From: Roseobacter sp. MED193
GTDB lineage: Bacteria > Pseudomonadota > Alphaproteobacteria > Rhodobacterales > Rhodobacteraceae
DNA: 64,000 nucleotides
Direction of reading: 5' to 3'
NCBI RefSeq assembly: GCF_000152965.1
Contig: NZ_CH902583.1
Coordinates: 1,772,767 to 1,836,766, forward strand
Shown here piece by piece: positions 9,112-17,335 of the stretch (within the stretch, counting starts at the first letter, position 1; each line of letters opens with the position of its first letter). The notes beneath the pieces were generated by a model that ran no database searches, had not been told where the DNA came from, and saw only the letters and a list, made by a program, of their open reading frames with translations. The position numbers were made by a program, and so were the translations under genes.

Positions 9112-10374
9112 CTACTCTGCCGCCCCCTCAAGATAGGGCACCAAGTGAGGCATCTCGCCCTGAGGGCGGTAAATGGTGAAAAGCTCAAACGGTTCGCTTA
9201 CACCGCGCAACATGTAACGGCCAAGTGAGACAATATCGTACTTGGTGTCAGAAACCGCTTCCCGGACCACCTGTGAGAAAATCAGGTTTTGCCCAACCGA
9301 ACGATGCATGCCTGCAATCCGCGCCGTCTGGTTGACCGCAGGGCCGATTACGGTGAAATCCAGTCGGTTTTCAGCGCCGATATTGCCATAGAGAATAGGC
9401 CCCGCGTGCAGGGCCAGCGTCCAGTCCGTCACGGGAAGCCCCTGCGCCAGCCGTTCCTCATTGCGCAGGCCAATATTGCGGCATAGCTCGGCCGAGGCCG
9501 CCAAAGCCGCCTGTGAGTCTTTTTCAATGCTGCCCAAATTGAACATCACCAGCATACCATCGCCCAGAAACTTGAGGATATTCCCCCCATGCTCCTGGGT
9601 CGCAGCGACGGCGATGCCAAAATAGTCGTTTAGCATTTCGATCAATTCCGGCCCCGGCAGCTCTCCGGCTAGGCTGGTAAAACCCTTGAGGTCAAACAGG
9701 CCAATCACCGCGTCGATCTCGGTAGAGGAGCCCCGCTGGAACTCACCCGAAAGCACCCGCTGACCGGGATCCCGCCCCAGATAGGTTTGCAACAGATCAC
9801 TGGCCATTTGCCGGTTCGACATGGATTTCAGTGCCAACCCCAATACCGGGTATAGGGACTGGATAAGGGCCTTATCCTCTGCCGAAAACCCTTCGGGACT
9901 GTCAGTGGTCCAGGAAGACAGCACCCCTTCGGAGGGGGCGTTGGGGTCAACCGGGGCATCATCCTCGGTGAAGCGGAGTGTCAGCGCGAAATATTCAGTG
10001 GCACCGCGCCCCTTCAGCTCTTCCAACAATGGAAACTCTAACGGAACATTCGCCGTCAAGTCGACCTGCAGGCTTTCCAGTCCCTGATCCAACATCTGAT
10101 AGAAAGGACTTCTGAGCCAGGCTTCGCGCGGGGTTTCACGGCGTTCATAGTGTTCGTGTGAAATGCCATCAGAACGCGTCCAGTTGTAGCCGATGCCGCC
10201 GAATTTTGGATGAAAGGCCCGCTGTGCAAGGTGAAACCGCCAGAGCGGCACCCCCATCTCAACCAGCTTTTCGCAGAAGGTATTTAGCAGATCCTGACGG
10301 CCACTGCTGCGCAGCCCTTTTTCGATCAGCATAGGAACCAGCGTTTCTGCTCTTGGATCCATGTCACCCATCAT
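9112..10374 (-). CDS. Class III adenylate/guanylate cyclase with N-terminal sensor-like region
   Basis: The C-terminal half (about residues 220-400 of 420) is a class III nucleotide cyclase domain with both metal aspartates (GLFDLKGFTS and FLGDGML), the lysine before the second motif (ILKFLGDG) and the transition-state Asn and Arg (IGPAVNQTARI). A Thr in DFTVIG sits at the purine-specifying position, as in many bacterial adenylate cyclases, so cAMP is the likely product. The N-terminal half has no membrane segment and may be a degenerate GAF-like sensor. Starts at 10404 (overlapping the MarR gene by ATGA) and 10374 are both possible; AGGGG lies 6 nt before the latter. It follows the MarR gene closely and may be co-transcribed with it. 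Confidence 0.88.
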   Translation of the reverse strand: MMGDMDPRAETLVPMLIEKGLRSSGRQDLLNTFCEKLVEMGVPLWRFHLAQRAFHPKFGGIGYNWTRSDGISHEHYERRETPREAWLRSPFYQMLDQGLESLQVDLTANVPLEFPLLEELKGRGATEYFALTLRFTEDDAPVDPNAPSEGVLSSWTTDSPEGFSAEDKALIQSLYPVLGLALKSMSNRQMASDLLQTYLGRDPGQRVLSGEFQRGSSTEIDAVIGLFDLKGFTSLAGELPGPELIEMLNDYFGIAVAATQEHGGNILKFLGDGMLVMFNLGSIEKDSQAALAASAELCRNIGLRNEERLAQGLPVTDWTLALHAGPILYGNIGAENRLDFTVIGPAVNQTARIAGMHRSVGQNLIFSQVVREAVSDTKYDIVSLGRYMLRGVSEPFELFTIYRPQGEMPHLVPYLEGAAE

Positions 10375-10400
10375 CGCCATCCCCTTCCTTGCCATGCATA

Positions 10401-10877
10401 TCACCCGTCACCCCGATGCTCTGCGTCGTGAGAGCGTGGCGCCTCTATCCCCGCCAATTGGCGCAACATGTGGCGGAGCAAAGCCACCTCTTGCGGCGTG
10501 AACCGCTGGGCAAGCTGCGCATCATAGGTTTGCGCCTGGGATCTGAGATCACGATAGGCTGCTTCACCAGCCGGTGTAAGCCGCAAATGTTCCGAGCGCC
10601 GGTCCTTTTCATCGCGGCTACGCGAAACGAACCTGCGCGCGGCCAATTTTGCCACCGCCCGGCTGATTTTGGTTTTGTGTATCTTGGCCCTTTCGCCAAT
10701 TTCCTTGGCCGTCATTTGGCCAAAAATTCCCAGATGAAACAGCACCCGCCACTCATTGCGCAGCATTCCATAGCGATTCTTGTAGTGGGCCTGGAAGGCC
10801 AGTGAAGACTCCTCAGCGGCGCGGTTCAGCAAAAAGGGCAGAAAATCTTGCAGCGAAAAATCATCTTTTTCAGTCAT
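10401..10877 (-). CDS. MarR-family regulator divergent from hmgA
   Basis: A 158-residue winged-helix protein with the MarR layout: N-terminal dimerisation helix, recognition helix region [21 protein letters not shown], wing with [13 protein letters not shown], and C-terminal helix. The ATG at 10877 has AAGGAG 6 nt upstream; the longer frame to 10949 would cross the shared promoter region. It is divergent from hmgA with only 70 bp between starts, and that gap holds a palindrome (10898-10915). The likely role is a homogentisate-pathway repressor responding to an aromatic ligand; this is inferred from position. Confidence 0.85.
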   Translation of the reverse strand: MTEKDDFSLQDFLPFLLNRAAEESSLAFQAHYKNRYGMLRNEWRVLFHLGIFGQMTAKEIGERAKIHKTKISRAVAKLAARRFVSRSRDEKDRRSEHLRLTPAGEAAYRDLRSQAQTYDAQLAQRFTPQEVALLRHMLRQLAGIEAPRSHDAEHRGDG

Positions 10878-10897
10878 GAGGCGCTCCTTTTTCTTGT

Positions 10898-10915
10898 TAG
10901 TTACAAAATCAACTA
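10898..10915. promoter_or_regulatory. Probable MarR operator between the regulator and hmgA
   Basis: An inverted repeat TAGTT-8 nt-AACTA lies in the 70-bp divergent promoter region, with an AT-rich centre unlike the surrounding GC-rich DNA. Position, size and symmetry fit a MarR dimer site controlling both the regulator gene and hmgA. Confidence 0.55.
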
Positions 10916-10947
10916 TTAATTCCGCAAGCAGAAAAGGAGCGCGCGAC

Positions 10948-12303
10948 ATGAATAAAGCTGCTGATCCCCACCAGATGGTCCAGGCCCCATCCCTTGCTGG
11001 CCCGCATGAAGGCTATATGCCCGGCTTTGGCAATGACTTTGAAACCGAGGTACTACCCGGTGCCATGCCCCAGGGCATGAACAGCCCGCAGAAATGCAAC
11101 TATGGCCTCTACGGCGAGCAGCTTTCGGGCACCGCCTTTACCGCTGATCCCCCCGAACGCACCTGGTGCTACCGTATCCGCCCCTCGGTGAAGCACTCGC
11201 ATCGCTATACCAAGATCGACCTGCCTTATTGGAAATCCGCCCCCCATGTGGACCCCGATGTCGCCAGCCTCGGCCAGTACCGTTGGGACCCGGTGCCCCA
11301 TGACGGTCAGGCCCTGACCTGGCTCACCGGCATGAAAACCATGACAACTGCGGGCGATGTGAACACTCAGGTCGGCATGGCCAGCCATGTCTATCTGGTA
11401 ACCGAAAGCATGCAAGACGCCTATTTCTTTTCCGCCGATTCGGAACTGTTGGTGGTGCCACAGGAAGGCCGCCTGCGTTTTGCCACCGAGCTGGGAATTA
11501 TTGACCTAGAGCCCCAGGAGATCGCCATTATCCCGCGCGGGCTGGTCTATCGCGTTGAAGTGCTGGAAGGCCCGGCCCGTGGTTTTGTTTGCGAAAACTA
11601 TGGTCAGAAATTCGAGCTGCCCGGTCGTGGCCCCATTGGCGCCAATTGCATGGCCAACCCGCGCGATTTCAAAGCACCTGTAGCGGCCTATGAGGACCGC
11701 GAGGTGCCTTCGACCCTGACGGTGAAATGGTGCGGCCAGTTCCATGAGACTCAGATCGGCCAGAGCCCGCTGGATGTGGTGGCCTGGCACGGCAATTACG
11801 CGCCTTACAAATATGATCTGAAGACATATTGCCCGGTTGGAGCCATCTTGTTTGATCACCCGGATCCGTCGATCTTTACGGTGTTGACCGCGCCGTCTGG
11901 CGTGCCTGGCACCGCCAATATCGATTTTGTACTGTTCCGCGACCGCTGGATGGTGGCTGAGAACACCTTCCGCCCGCCTTGGTACCATAAGAACATCATG
12001 TCCGAGCTGATGGGCAATATCTATGGTCAGTACGACGCCAAGCCTCAGGGGTTCATTCCCGGTGGCATGTCGCTGCACAATATGATGATCCCGCATGGGC
12101 CAGACAAAAATGCCTTTGAAGGGGCGTCGAACTCTAATCTTGGGCCGGAGAAGCTGGAAAACACCATGTCCTTCATGTTCGAAACCCGCTTCCCACAGCA
12201 CCTCACCGAGTTTGCCGCCAAGGAAGCGCCGCTGCAGGATGACTATATCGATTGCTGGAGCGACATCGAGAAGAAGTTCGACGGCACGCCTGGTATGAAA
12301 TAA
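10948..12303 (+). CDS. hmgA: Homogentisate 1,2-dioxygenase
   Basis: Cleaves the ring of homogentisate to maleylacetoacetate using O2 and ferrous iron. The 451-residue cupin protein is of normal length and begins with the family landmark [12 protein letters not shown]. The iron-ligand region is present: [14 protein letters not shown] supplies a His and a Glu, and [12 protein letters not shown] supplies the last His. The ATG at 10948 has AAGGAG 8 nt upstream. It is the first gene of a rightward catabolic operon with fahA and, further on, maiA, the two remaining steps to fumarate and acetoacetate. Transcription probably starts at the palindrome-containing gap shared with the MarR gene. Confidence 0.97.
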   Translation: MNKAADPHQMVQAPSLAGPHEGYMPGFGNDFETEVLPGAMPQGMNSPQKCNYGLYGEQLSGTAFTADPPERTWCYRIRPSVKHSHRYTKIDLPYWKSAPHVDPDVASLGQYRWDPVPHDGQALTWLTGMKTMTTAGDVNTQVGMASHVYLVTESMQDAYFFSADSELLVVPQEGRLRFATELGIIDLEPQEIAIIPRGLVYRVEVLEGPARGFVCENYGQKFELPGRGPIGANCMANPRDFKAPVAAYEDREVPSTLTVKWCGQFHETQIGQSPLDVVAWHGNYAPYKYDLKTYCPVGAILFDHPDPSIFTVLTAPSGVPGTANIDFVLFRDRWMVAENTFRPPWYHKNIMSELMGNIYGQYDAKPQGFIPGGMSLHNMMIPHGPDKNAFEGASNSNLGPEKLENTMSFMFETRFPQHLTEFAAKEAPLQDDYIDCWSDIEKKFDGTPGMK

Positions 12304-12317
12304 CAAAGAGATAAGAA

Positions 12318-12375
12318 GGGGGCGCTGCCCCCTCTGGGCCTCAAATGGCCCATTCACCCCCGGAATATTTTCCGG
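12318..12375. repeat. Three stacked hairpins between hmgA and fahA
   Basis: Three inverted repeats follow one another: GGGGGCGCTGCCCCC (12318-12332), GGGCC-TCAAAT-GGCCC (12336-12351) and CCGGAA-TATT-TTCCGG (12360-12375). The first recurs almost exactly at 13706-13721, before the next gene. They are too close to the next start for simple termination and lack a U-tract, so RNA stability or a dispersed intergenic element are the best readings. Confidence 0.6.
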
Positions 12376-12421
12376 AAAGATGATAATGAGGCCGCAAGTG
12401 CCTCACATGATTGGAGGCTCT

Positions 12422-13681
12422 ATGCCGCTTCTGAAATCCTGGGTTGCCTCGGCCAATGACGCCACGCATCCCTTTCCACTGAACAACCTGCCTTACGGGG
12501 TTTTCTCCACTGCTGACAGCGATCCGCGCTGTGGCGTTGCCATTGGCGATATGATCCTGGACTGCCAGGCCGCCGAAGAGGCAGGCCTGTTGCAGCTGGC
12601 GGATTATCCTCTGTTCGAAGTGCCCTTCTGGAACGAGATGATGGAAGAGGGCCCTGCCGTTTGGGCGGCGCTGCGCGATCGTCTGACAGCGCTGCTGAGC
12701 GAGGGCGCGGCGGAGCAGGCAAAGCTGGAGCCGCTTATGGTGGCCCAAGAAGAGGCCGAGCTGCATATGCCCATCGCCGTGGCGGAATACACCGACTTCT
12801 ATGCCGGTATGCAGCATGCCAAGAACATGGGCGCGATCCTGCGCGGTTCCCCTGATCTGCCTGCCAACTGGCTACATATCCCCATCGGCTACAACGGTCG
12901 GGCTTCCTCTGTCGTGGTCTCTGGCACCGAGATCCATCGTCCCAATGGCCAGACCAAGGCGCCGGATGCTGAGATGCCATCGTTTGGTCCGACAAAACGT
13001 CTGGATATCGAGCTGGAGATGGGCGCCATTGTTGGCACCGGGTCCGAATTTGGTCAGCCGATCACCGTGGATGAAGCCGATGCCATGATCTTTGGCTATG
13101 TGCTGCTGAATGACTGGTCCGCCCGTGACATCCAGGGTTGGGAATATCAGCCCCTGGGGCCGTTTCAGGGCAAGGCCTTTGGCACCTCGATCTCTCCCTG
13201 GATCGTGACCGCTACGGCGCTGGAAAGCTTTCGCGCGCCAACACCTGCCCGCGAAAAAGAACTGCTGCCCTACCTGAATGGCAGCAAGGACGGATTGTAT
13301 GACATCGAGCTGGAAGTGCTGATGCAGCCCGAAGGGGCGGAACGCGCCAGTTCCATCGCCAAGACCAACTACAACCGGATGTATTATTCAGCGGCTGAGC
13401 AGCTGTGCCATCACGCCATTGGTGGCTGTGAGATGAACACCGGTGATCTCTTGGGTTCGGGCACCATCTCGGGGGCTGAGCGCTCAGAATATGGCTCGCT
13501 GATGGAGCTGAGCTGGGCCGGGCGCGAGCCCTTTACCCTGGAGACCGGCGAGACCCGTGGCTTTATTGAGGATGGCGATACCCTGACACTGCGCGGCAAT
13601 GCGCGCGGTGATGGCTATACCATCGGCTTTGGCGATTGTGTGGGTAAAATCCTGCCCGCCAAACCCTGGCCTGCGGCCTAA
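12422..13681 (+). CDS. fahA: Fumarylacetoacetase
   Basis: Hydrolyses fumarylacetoacetate to fumarate and acetoacetate, the last step of homogentisate breakdown. The 419-residue protein has the N-terminal SH3-like part (about 1-115) and the C-terminal hydrolase domain with the metal-binding sites DFYAGMQHA, DIELEMGAIVG and LLNDWSARDIQ. The ATG at 12422 follows TTGGAGG; a frame extending to 12380 would run through the hairpins and is rejected. It is separated from hmgA by 118 bp of hairpin-rich DNA and lies in the same rightward operon. Confidence 0.96.
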   Translation: MPLLKSWVASANDATHPFPLNNLPYGVFSTADSDPRCGVAIGDMILDCQAAEEAGLLQLADYPLFEVPFWNEMMEEGPAVWAALRDRLTALLSEGAAEQAKLEPLMVAQEEAELHMPIAVAEYTDFYAGMQHAKNMGAILRGSPDLPANWLHIPIGYNGRASSVVVSGTEIHRPNGQTKAPDAEMPSFGPTKRLDIELEMGAIVGTGSEFGQPITVDEADAMIFGYVLLNDWSARDIQGWEYQPLGPFQGKAFGTSISPWIVTATALESFRAPTPAREKELLPYLNGSKDGLYDIELEVLMQPEGAERASSIAKTNYNRMYYSAAEQLCHHAIGGCEMNTGDLLGSGTISGAERSEYGSLMELSWAGREPFTLETGETRGFIEDGDTLTLRGNARGDGYTIGFGDCVGKILPAKPWPAA

Positions 13682-13705
13682 GCAAGCTTAGACACTGATT
13701 ATTGA

Positions 13706-13721
13706 GGGGGGCGCTGCCCCC
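13706..13721. repeat. GGGGGCGCTGCCCCC hairpin between fahA and the MBL gene
   Basis: A 5-bp G/C stem with loop CGCTG, identical in its core to the hairpin at 12318-12332, sits 25 bp before the next start codon. Two copies in consecutive gaps of one operon suggest a dispersed intergenic element or matched mRNA processing signals. Confidence 0.55.
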
Positions 13722-13746
13722 TTCGACCCGACAAAAGGATAGAAAC

Positions 13747-14697
13747 ATGGCCAAGGCATTTGCGTCCCAAGGGGACATGAGCGAGAAGAAGATCACCTTT
13801 GATGAAATTGGTGAGGGGCTTTATGCCTTTACCGCTGAAGGCGATCCAAATTCCGGCGTCATCATCGGTGATGACTCTGTCATGATCGTTGAGGCCCAGG
13901 CGACACCGCGTCTGGCCAACAAGGTGATCGAATGCGTGCGCTCGGTCACAGACAAGCCGATCACCCATGTGGTGCTGACCCACTACCATGCTGTGCGTGT
14001 TCTAGGGGCCTCGGCCTTCAATGCGCAGCAGGTGATTATGTCCAATGCCGCCTACAACATGGTGCTGGAGCGCGGTCAGGAAGATTGGGACAGCGAGTTC
14101 CAGCGCTTTCCACGCCTGTTTGAGGGCCATGAGAGCATTCCTGGCCTGACTATGCCGACGACAACCTTCTCTGATGAAATGACCGTTTTCCTGGGCAAAC
14201 GCCGGGTGAACATCAAACAGATCGGTCGCGCCCATACAGCTGGGGACGCTGTGATCCATGTGCCGGATCAGAACGTCATGTTCACCGGTGACATCGTCGA
14301 AGATCACTCGGCCTGCTATTGTGGCGACGGGCATTTTGCCGATTGGGGCAACACCCTGGACAACATCAAAGCCTATGACGTGGACGCGATTGCGCCAGGT
14401 CGCGGTGGCGCCCTGGTGGGCAAGGAAGCGGTGAACCGCGCCATCGAAAGCACCCGTGACTTTGTGCAGAGCACCTACCTGCCTGCCGCCCGCGTGGCGG
14501 CCCGAGGAGGCTCCCTGAAAGAGGCCTGGGATGCGGTGCGCGCAGAATGCGACCCCAAGTTTGCAGACTACGCCATCTATGAACACTGCCTACCCTTTAA
14601 CGTCGCGCGCGCCTATGACGAGGCCCGTGGTATCGCCCACCCGCGGATCTGGACGGCAGAACGCGATCTGGAAATGTGGGCCGCGCTGCAGGGCTAA
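13747..14697 (+). CDS. MBL-fold metallohydrolase-like protein with degenerate metal motif
   Basis: A 316-residue metallo-beta-lactamase-fold protein in the homogentisate operon. The early strands (EGLYAFTAEGDPNSGVIIGDDSVMIVE is typical in spacing) and the later AHTAGDAVIH and MFTGDIVEDHS motifs are present. The hallmark HxHxDH reads HYHAVR, so the aspartate and third histidine are replaced by Val and Arg. One zinc site is probably lost or altered. The start at 13747 follows AAGGA. Its position between fahA and the flavin hydroxylase suggests a role in aromatic catabolism, perhaps thioester or lactone hydrolysis, but no function can be assigned. Confidence 0.82.
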   Translation: MAKAFASQGDMSEKKITFDEIGEGLYAFTAEGDPNSGVIIGDDSVMIVEAQATPRLANKVIECVRSVTDKPITHVVLTHYHAVRVLGASAFNAQQVIMSNAAYNMVLERGQEDWDSEFQRFPRLFEGHESIPGLTMPTTTFSDEMTVFLGKRRVNIKQIGRAHTAGDAVIHVPDQNVMFTGDIVEDHSACYCGDGHFADWGNTLDNIKAYDVDAIAPGRGGALVGKEAVNRAIESTRDFVQSTYLPAARVAARGGSLKEAWDAVRAECDPKFADYAIYEHCLPFNVARAYDEARGIAHPRIWTAERDLEMWAALQG

Positions 14698-14774
14698 GGC
14701 GCATCCCTTATCGCGGGGCGCTTTGATCCAGATCGTGCCGCCCCGTTGAAACATATGAAACGATCACCCAATCC

Positions 14775-14796
14775 TCCCGGCGCATCCGTGCCGGGA
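14775..14796. other. Hairpin upstream of the flavin hydroxylase
   Basis: TCCCGGC and GCCGGGA form a perfect 7-bp stem with an 8-nt loop in the 163-bp gap before the flavin hydroxylase. No U-tract follows. It may separate expression of the upstream and downstream halves of the cluster. Confidence 0.4.
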
Positions 14797-14860
14797 CACG
14801 GAGAAGCTGTGCCAACCGGGAGCTTCCGGAGGCACCCCGAATGAATACGGAGGAGACCAG

Positions 14861-16474
14861 ATGAACAAGATCTTTGAAGTCCCGATGTATCCTTATGCCC
14901 GCCATGAGGATCAGGATGCCGGGGCACCAGCCCGCCGCAAAGTTGTGGTAATCGGGGCCGGCCCCATTGGCTTGGCCGCCGGGATCGAACTGGCCCAGGA
15001 AGGCATTGAGGTGGTGATCCTCGATGAAAATGACAAAGTGAGCTTTGGCTCCCGTGCTATCTGTTTTGCCAAACGCCCCTTAGAAATTCTGGATCGGCTT
15101 GGCTGTGGCCAGCCCATGGTTGACAAAGGCGTGCTGTGGAACAAGGGCAAGGTCTTCTTTGATGACCGTCAAGTCTATGACTTCAATCTGCTGCCCGAGG
15201 AGGGGCACCAACGCCCTGCCTTTATCAATCTGCAGCAGTACTATTTCGAAGAATATCTGGTCGACCGGGTCCGCGCCCTGCAAGAGCAAGGCGCGCCAAT
15301 CGAGATACGAGGCCGCAACAAGGTCTCGGCCATTGGCACCCATCCCGACCATGTGACGCTGGAGATCGACACCCCCGAGGGATCTTATAATCTCGAAGCC
15401 GACTGGATGATCGCCTGCGATGGCGCGGGCTCCCCCACCCGCCGCATGCTGGGGCTGGACTTTGTTGGCCGCGTCTTTGAGGACAACTTCCTGATCGCCG
15501 ATGTGGTGATGGAGGCCGATTTCCCGACAGAGCGTTGGTTCTGGTTTGACCCACCCTTCAACAAGGGCCAGTCAGCCTTGTTGCACAAGCAGCCCGATGG
15601 GGTCTGGCGCATTGACCTGCAGCTGGGCTGGGATATCGACAAGGAGCGCGAAAAACGCCCCGAGAATGTCATTCCCCGCCTCAAGGCCATGCTGGGCGAC
15701 GATGTGGAGTTTGAGCTGGAATGGGTCTCGATCTATACCTTCCAGTGTCGGCGGATGGAAAAGTTTCGTCATGGCCGCGTGTTGTTTGCCGGCGACGCCG
15801 CGCATCAGGTTTCCCCCTTTGGTGCCCGTGGGGCGAACTCGGGTTTGCAAGACACCGACAACCTGATCTGGAAGCTGAAACTGGTGATGGAGGGCAAAGC
15901 TCCCGAAAGCCTGCTCGATAGCTATGACCAAGAACGGGTGCACGGGGCGGAAGAAAACATTCTCAACTCTAGCCGGTCTACCGATTTCATCACGCCCAAA
16001 TCAGAAATGTCCCGTCTGCTGCGGGATGCGGTGCTGGACCTGAGCGAGCATCATGAGTTTGCCCGCCCCCTGGTGAACTCTGGCCGTCTGTCGGTGCCCT
16101 GCACCTATGATGGCTCAACACTGAACTCAGCGGATGCACTGATGGATGGCCCTGCGCGCACGCGCCCTGGCTCTTCCTGTCCAGACGCGCCATTGGGAGA
16201 TGAGTTCCTGCTACCGAAACTGGGGAACAGCTTCATCCTGCTGACCATTGATGCCGATGCACCGGAGGAAATCGAAGAAGCAGGCATCACCGTCAAGCGG
16301 CTGGCTCTGTCAGTCAAAGATGACAAGACCCTAGCGCTGAAAGAGCGCTATCTGGGCGATCACGATGCCGGTGTCTACTTGATCCGCCCAGATCAACATG
16401 TGGCCGCGCGTCGTCCCTCGTATGATGACAATCAGTTCCGCGCAGCCATCCGCCGCGCCATGGGCAAGGAGTGA
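14861..16474 (+). CDS. FAD-dependent aromatic monooxygenase (PheA/MhpA-type flavin hydroxylase)
   Basis: A 537-residue class A flavoprotein hydroxylase. The dinucleotide-binding motif VVIGAGPIGLAAGIELA lies at about 29-45, the DG motif at IACDGAGSPTRR, and the second FAD motif at RVLFAGDAAHQVSPFGARG. A C-terminal thioredoxin-like tail follows from about 420. The ATG at 14861 has GGAGGA upstream. In the homogentisate operon the obvious inferred role is ring hydroxylation of a phenolic acid to homogentisate or a related diphenol, such as hydroxyphenylacetate. No 4-hydroxyphenylpyruvate dioxygenase gene is in the window. The following DUF2783 and VOC genes are nearly contiguous and probably work with it. 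Confidence 0.85.
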   Translation: MNKIFEVPMYPYARHEDQDAGAPARRKVVVIGAGPIGLAAGIELAQEGIEVVILDENDKVSFGSRAICFAKRPLEILDRLGCGQPMVDKGVLWNKGKVFFDDRQVYDFNLLPEEGHQRPAFINLQQYYFEEYLVDRVRALQEQGAPIEIRGRNKVSAIGTHPDHVTLEIDTPEGSYNLEADWMIACDGAGSPTRRMLGLDFVGRVFEDNFLIADVVMEADFPTERWFWFDPPFNKGQSALLHKQPDGVWRIDLQLGWDIDKEREKRPENVIPRLKAMLGDDVEFELEWVSIYTFQCRRMEKFRHGRVLFAGDAAHQVSPFGARGANSGLQDTDNLIWKLKLVMEGKAPESLLDSYDQERVHGAEENILNSSRSTDFITPKSEMSRLLRDAVLDLSEHHEFARPLVNSGRLSVPCTYDGSTLNSADALMDGPARTRPGSSCPDAPLGDEFLLPKLGNSFILLTIDADAPEEIEEAGITVKRLALSVKDDKTLALKERYLGDHDAGVYLIRPDQHVAARRPSYDDNQFRAAIRRAMGKE

Positions 16475-16479
16475 CCCCG

Positions 16480-16692
16480 ATGTCTGACACCCTGATTCTG
16501 ACCCCAAATATCGACGGCGCCGATGATTTCTATGCGGACCTTTTGACCGCTCACGAAGGCCGAGACAAAGCCGACAGCGACGCGTTTAACGCCCGTCTGC
16601 TTTTGGTGCTCGCCAACCACATCGGCGACCGCACGATCCTGAAACAGGCGTTGGCTGCTGCTGCGCTCACCAAAGAGGAGGACCCCGCATGA
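16480..16692 (+). CDS. DUF2783 small protein
   Basis: A 70-residue acidic, helical protein matching the DUF2783 family as I recall it (DDFYADLL, HEGRDKADSDAFNARLLLVLANHIGD). The ATG at 16480 follows AAGGAG by 8 nt and starts 5 nt past the flavin hydroxylase stop. It overlaps the next gene by ATGA, so the three are translationally coupled. Function is unknown; the constant link to a flavin hydroxylase suggests an accessory or chaperone-like role. Confidence 0.8.
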   Translation: MSDTLILTPNIDGADDFYADLLTAHEGRDKADSDAFNARLLLVLANHIGDRTILKQALAAAALTKEEDPA

Positions 16693-17231
16693 AGATCGAA
16701 CAAATTCACCACGTAGCTTATCGCTGCAAAGACGCCAAACAGACCGTCGAGTGGTACAACAAGATGCTCAAGATGGACTTTGTTCTGGCCATCGCTGAGG
16801 ATCACGTGCCCTCCACCCACGAGCCCGACCCCTACATGCATATCTTCATGGATGCGGGCAATGGCAACGTTCTGGCCTTCTTTGAGCTGCCCACCAAGCC
16901 CGAAATGGGGCGCGACCCCAACACACCGATCTGGGTTCAGCACATCGCCTTTAAGGTCAAGGATCGCGAGACCCTGATCGAATTCAAAGACCACCTCGAG
17001 GCCAATGGCGTCGAAGTTCTCGGCGTGACCGATCACTCAATCTTCCACTCGATCTATTTCTTTGATCCCAATGGTCACCGGGTTGAACTGGCCTGCCCCG
17101 ATCCAAAGGAAGAGGCGCTGCTGGAAAAACTCGACGCCGTGAAGTGGGAGATGTTGGAAGAATGGTCCAAGACCAAGAAGGCCCCAAAACACGCTGACTG
17201 GCTGCATGCCAAAGAACTGAGCGAGGTCTGA
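16689..17231 (+). CDS. VOC-family (glyoxalase/dioxygenase-fold) protein
   Basis: A 180-residue vicinal-oxygen-chelate protein with two beta-alpha-beta-beta-beta modules (about 1-70 and 78-140). Likely metal ligands include His in IEQIHHVAY, His in WVQHIAFKV and Glu in NGHRVELACPD. A charged helical tail of about 40 residues follows. It overlaps DUF2783 by 4 nt. It could be an extradiol-dioxygenase-like or glyoxalase-like enzyme handling a product of the flavin hydroxylase; the substrate is unknown. Confidence 0.83.
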   Translation: MKIEQIHHVAYRCKDAKQTVEWYNKMLKMDFVLAIAEDHVPSTHEPDPYMHIFMDAGNGNVLAFFELPTKPEMGRDPNTPIWVQHIAFKVKDRETLIEFKDHLEANGVEVLGVTDHSIFHSIYFFDPNGHRVELACPDPKEEALLEKLDAVKWEMLEEWSKTKKAPKHADWLHAKELSEV

Positions 17232-17297
17232 TCTCAGACCATAAGCCTGCAATAGATTGACAACACTTGGGCAACCGGAGAGGCTTCGGGTGCCCAA
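17225..17297. other. Two hairpins between the VOC gene and maiA
   Basis: A perfect stem GGTCTGA-TC-TCAGACC (17225-17240) overlaps the VOC stop codon, and a second stem TTGGGCA/TGCCCAA encloses 17 nt at 17267-17297. A CTCTTTAT tract follows the second. They may form a weak terminator or an RNA stabiliser ahead of maiA, which then could have its own promoter. Confidence 0.45.
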
Positions 17298-17335
17298 TAC
17301 TCTCTTTATAGGCCCTATTTTTTCAGGAAAGATCA

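Noticed and set aside
9112-10374. Proline in IGPAVN of the nucleotide cyclase as a loss of function
   Set aside because: That variant occurs in many active bacterial class III cyclases; the metal aspartates, Lys, Asn and Arg are all present.
11506-12357. A 283-codon open frame on the minus strand
   Set aside because: It lies entirely antisense to hmgA, a certain gene, and has no recognisable domain.
17257-17262. TTGACA upstream of maiA as a -35 box
   Set aside because: The expected -10 position falls within the GC-rich hairpin at 17267-17297 and has no match.
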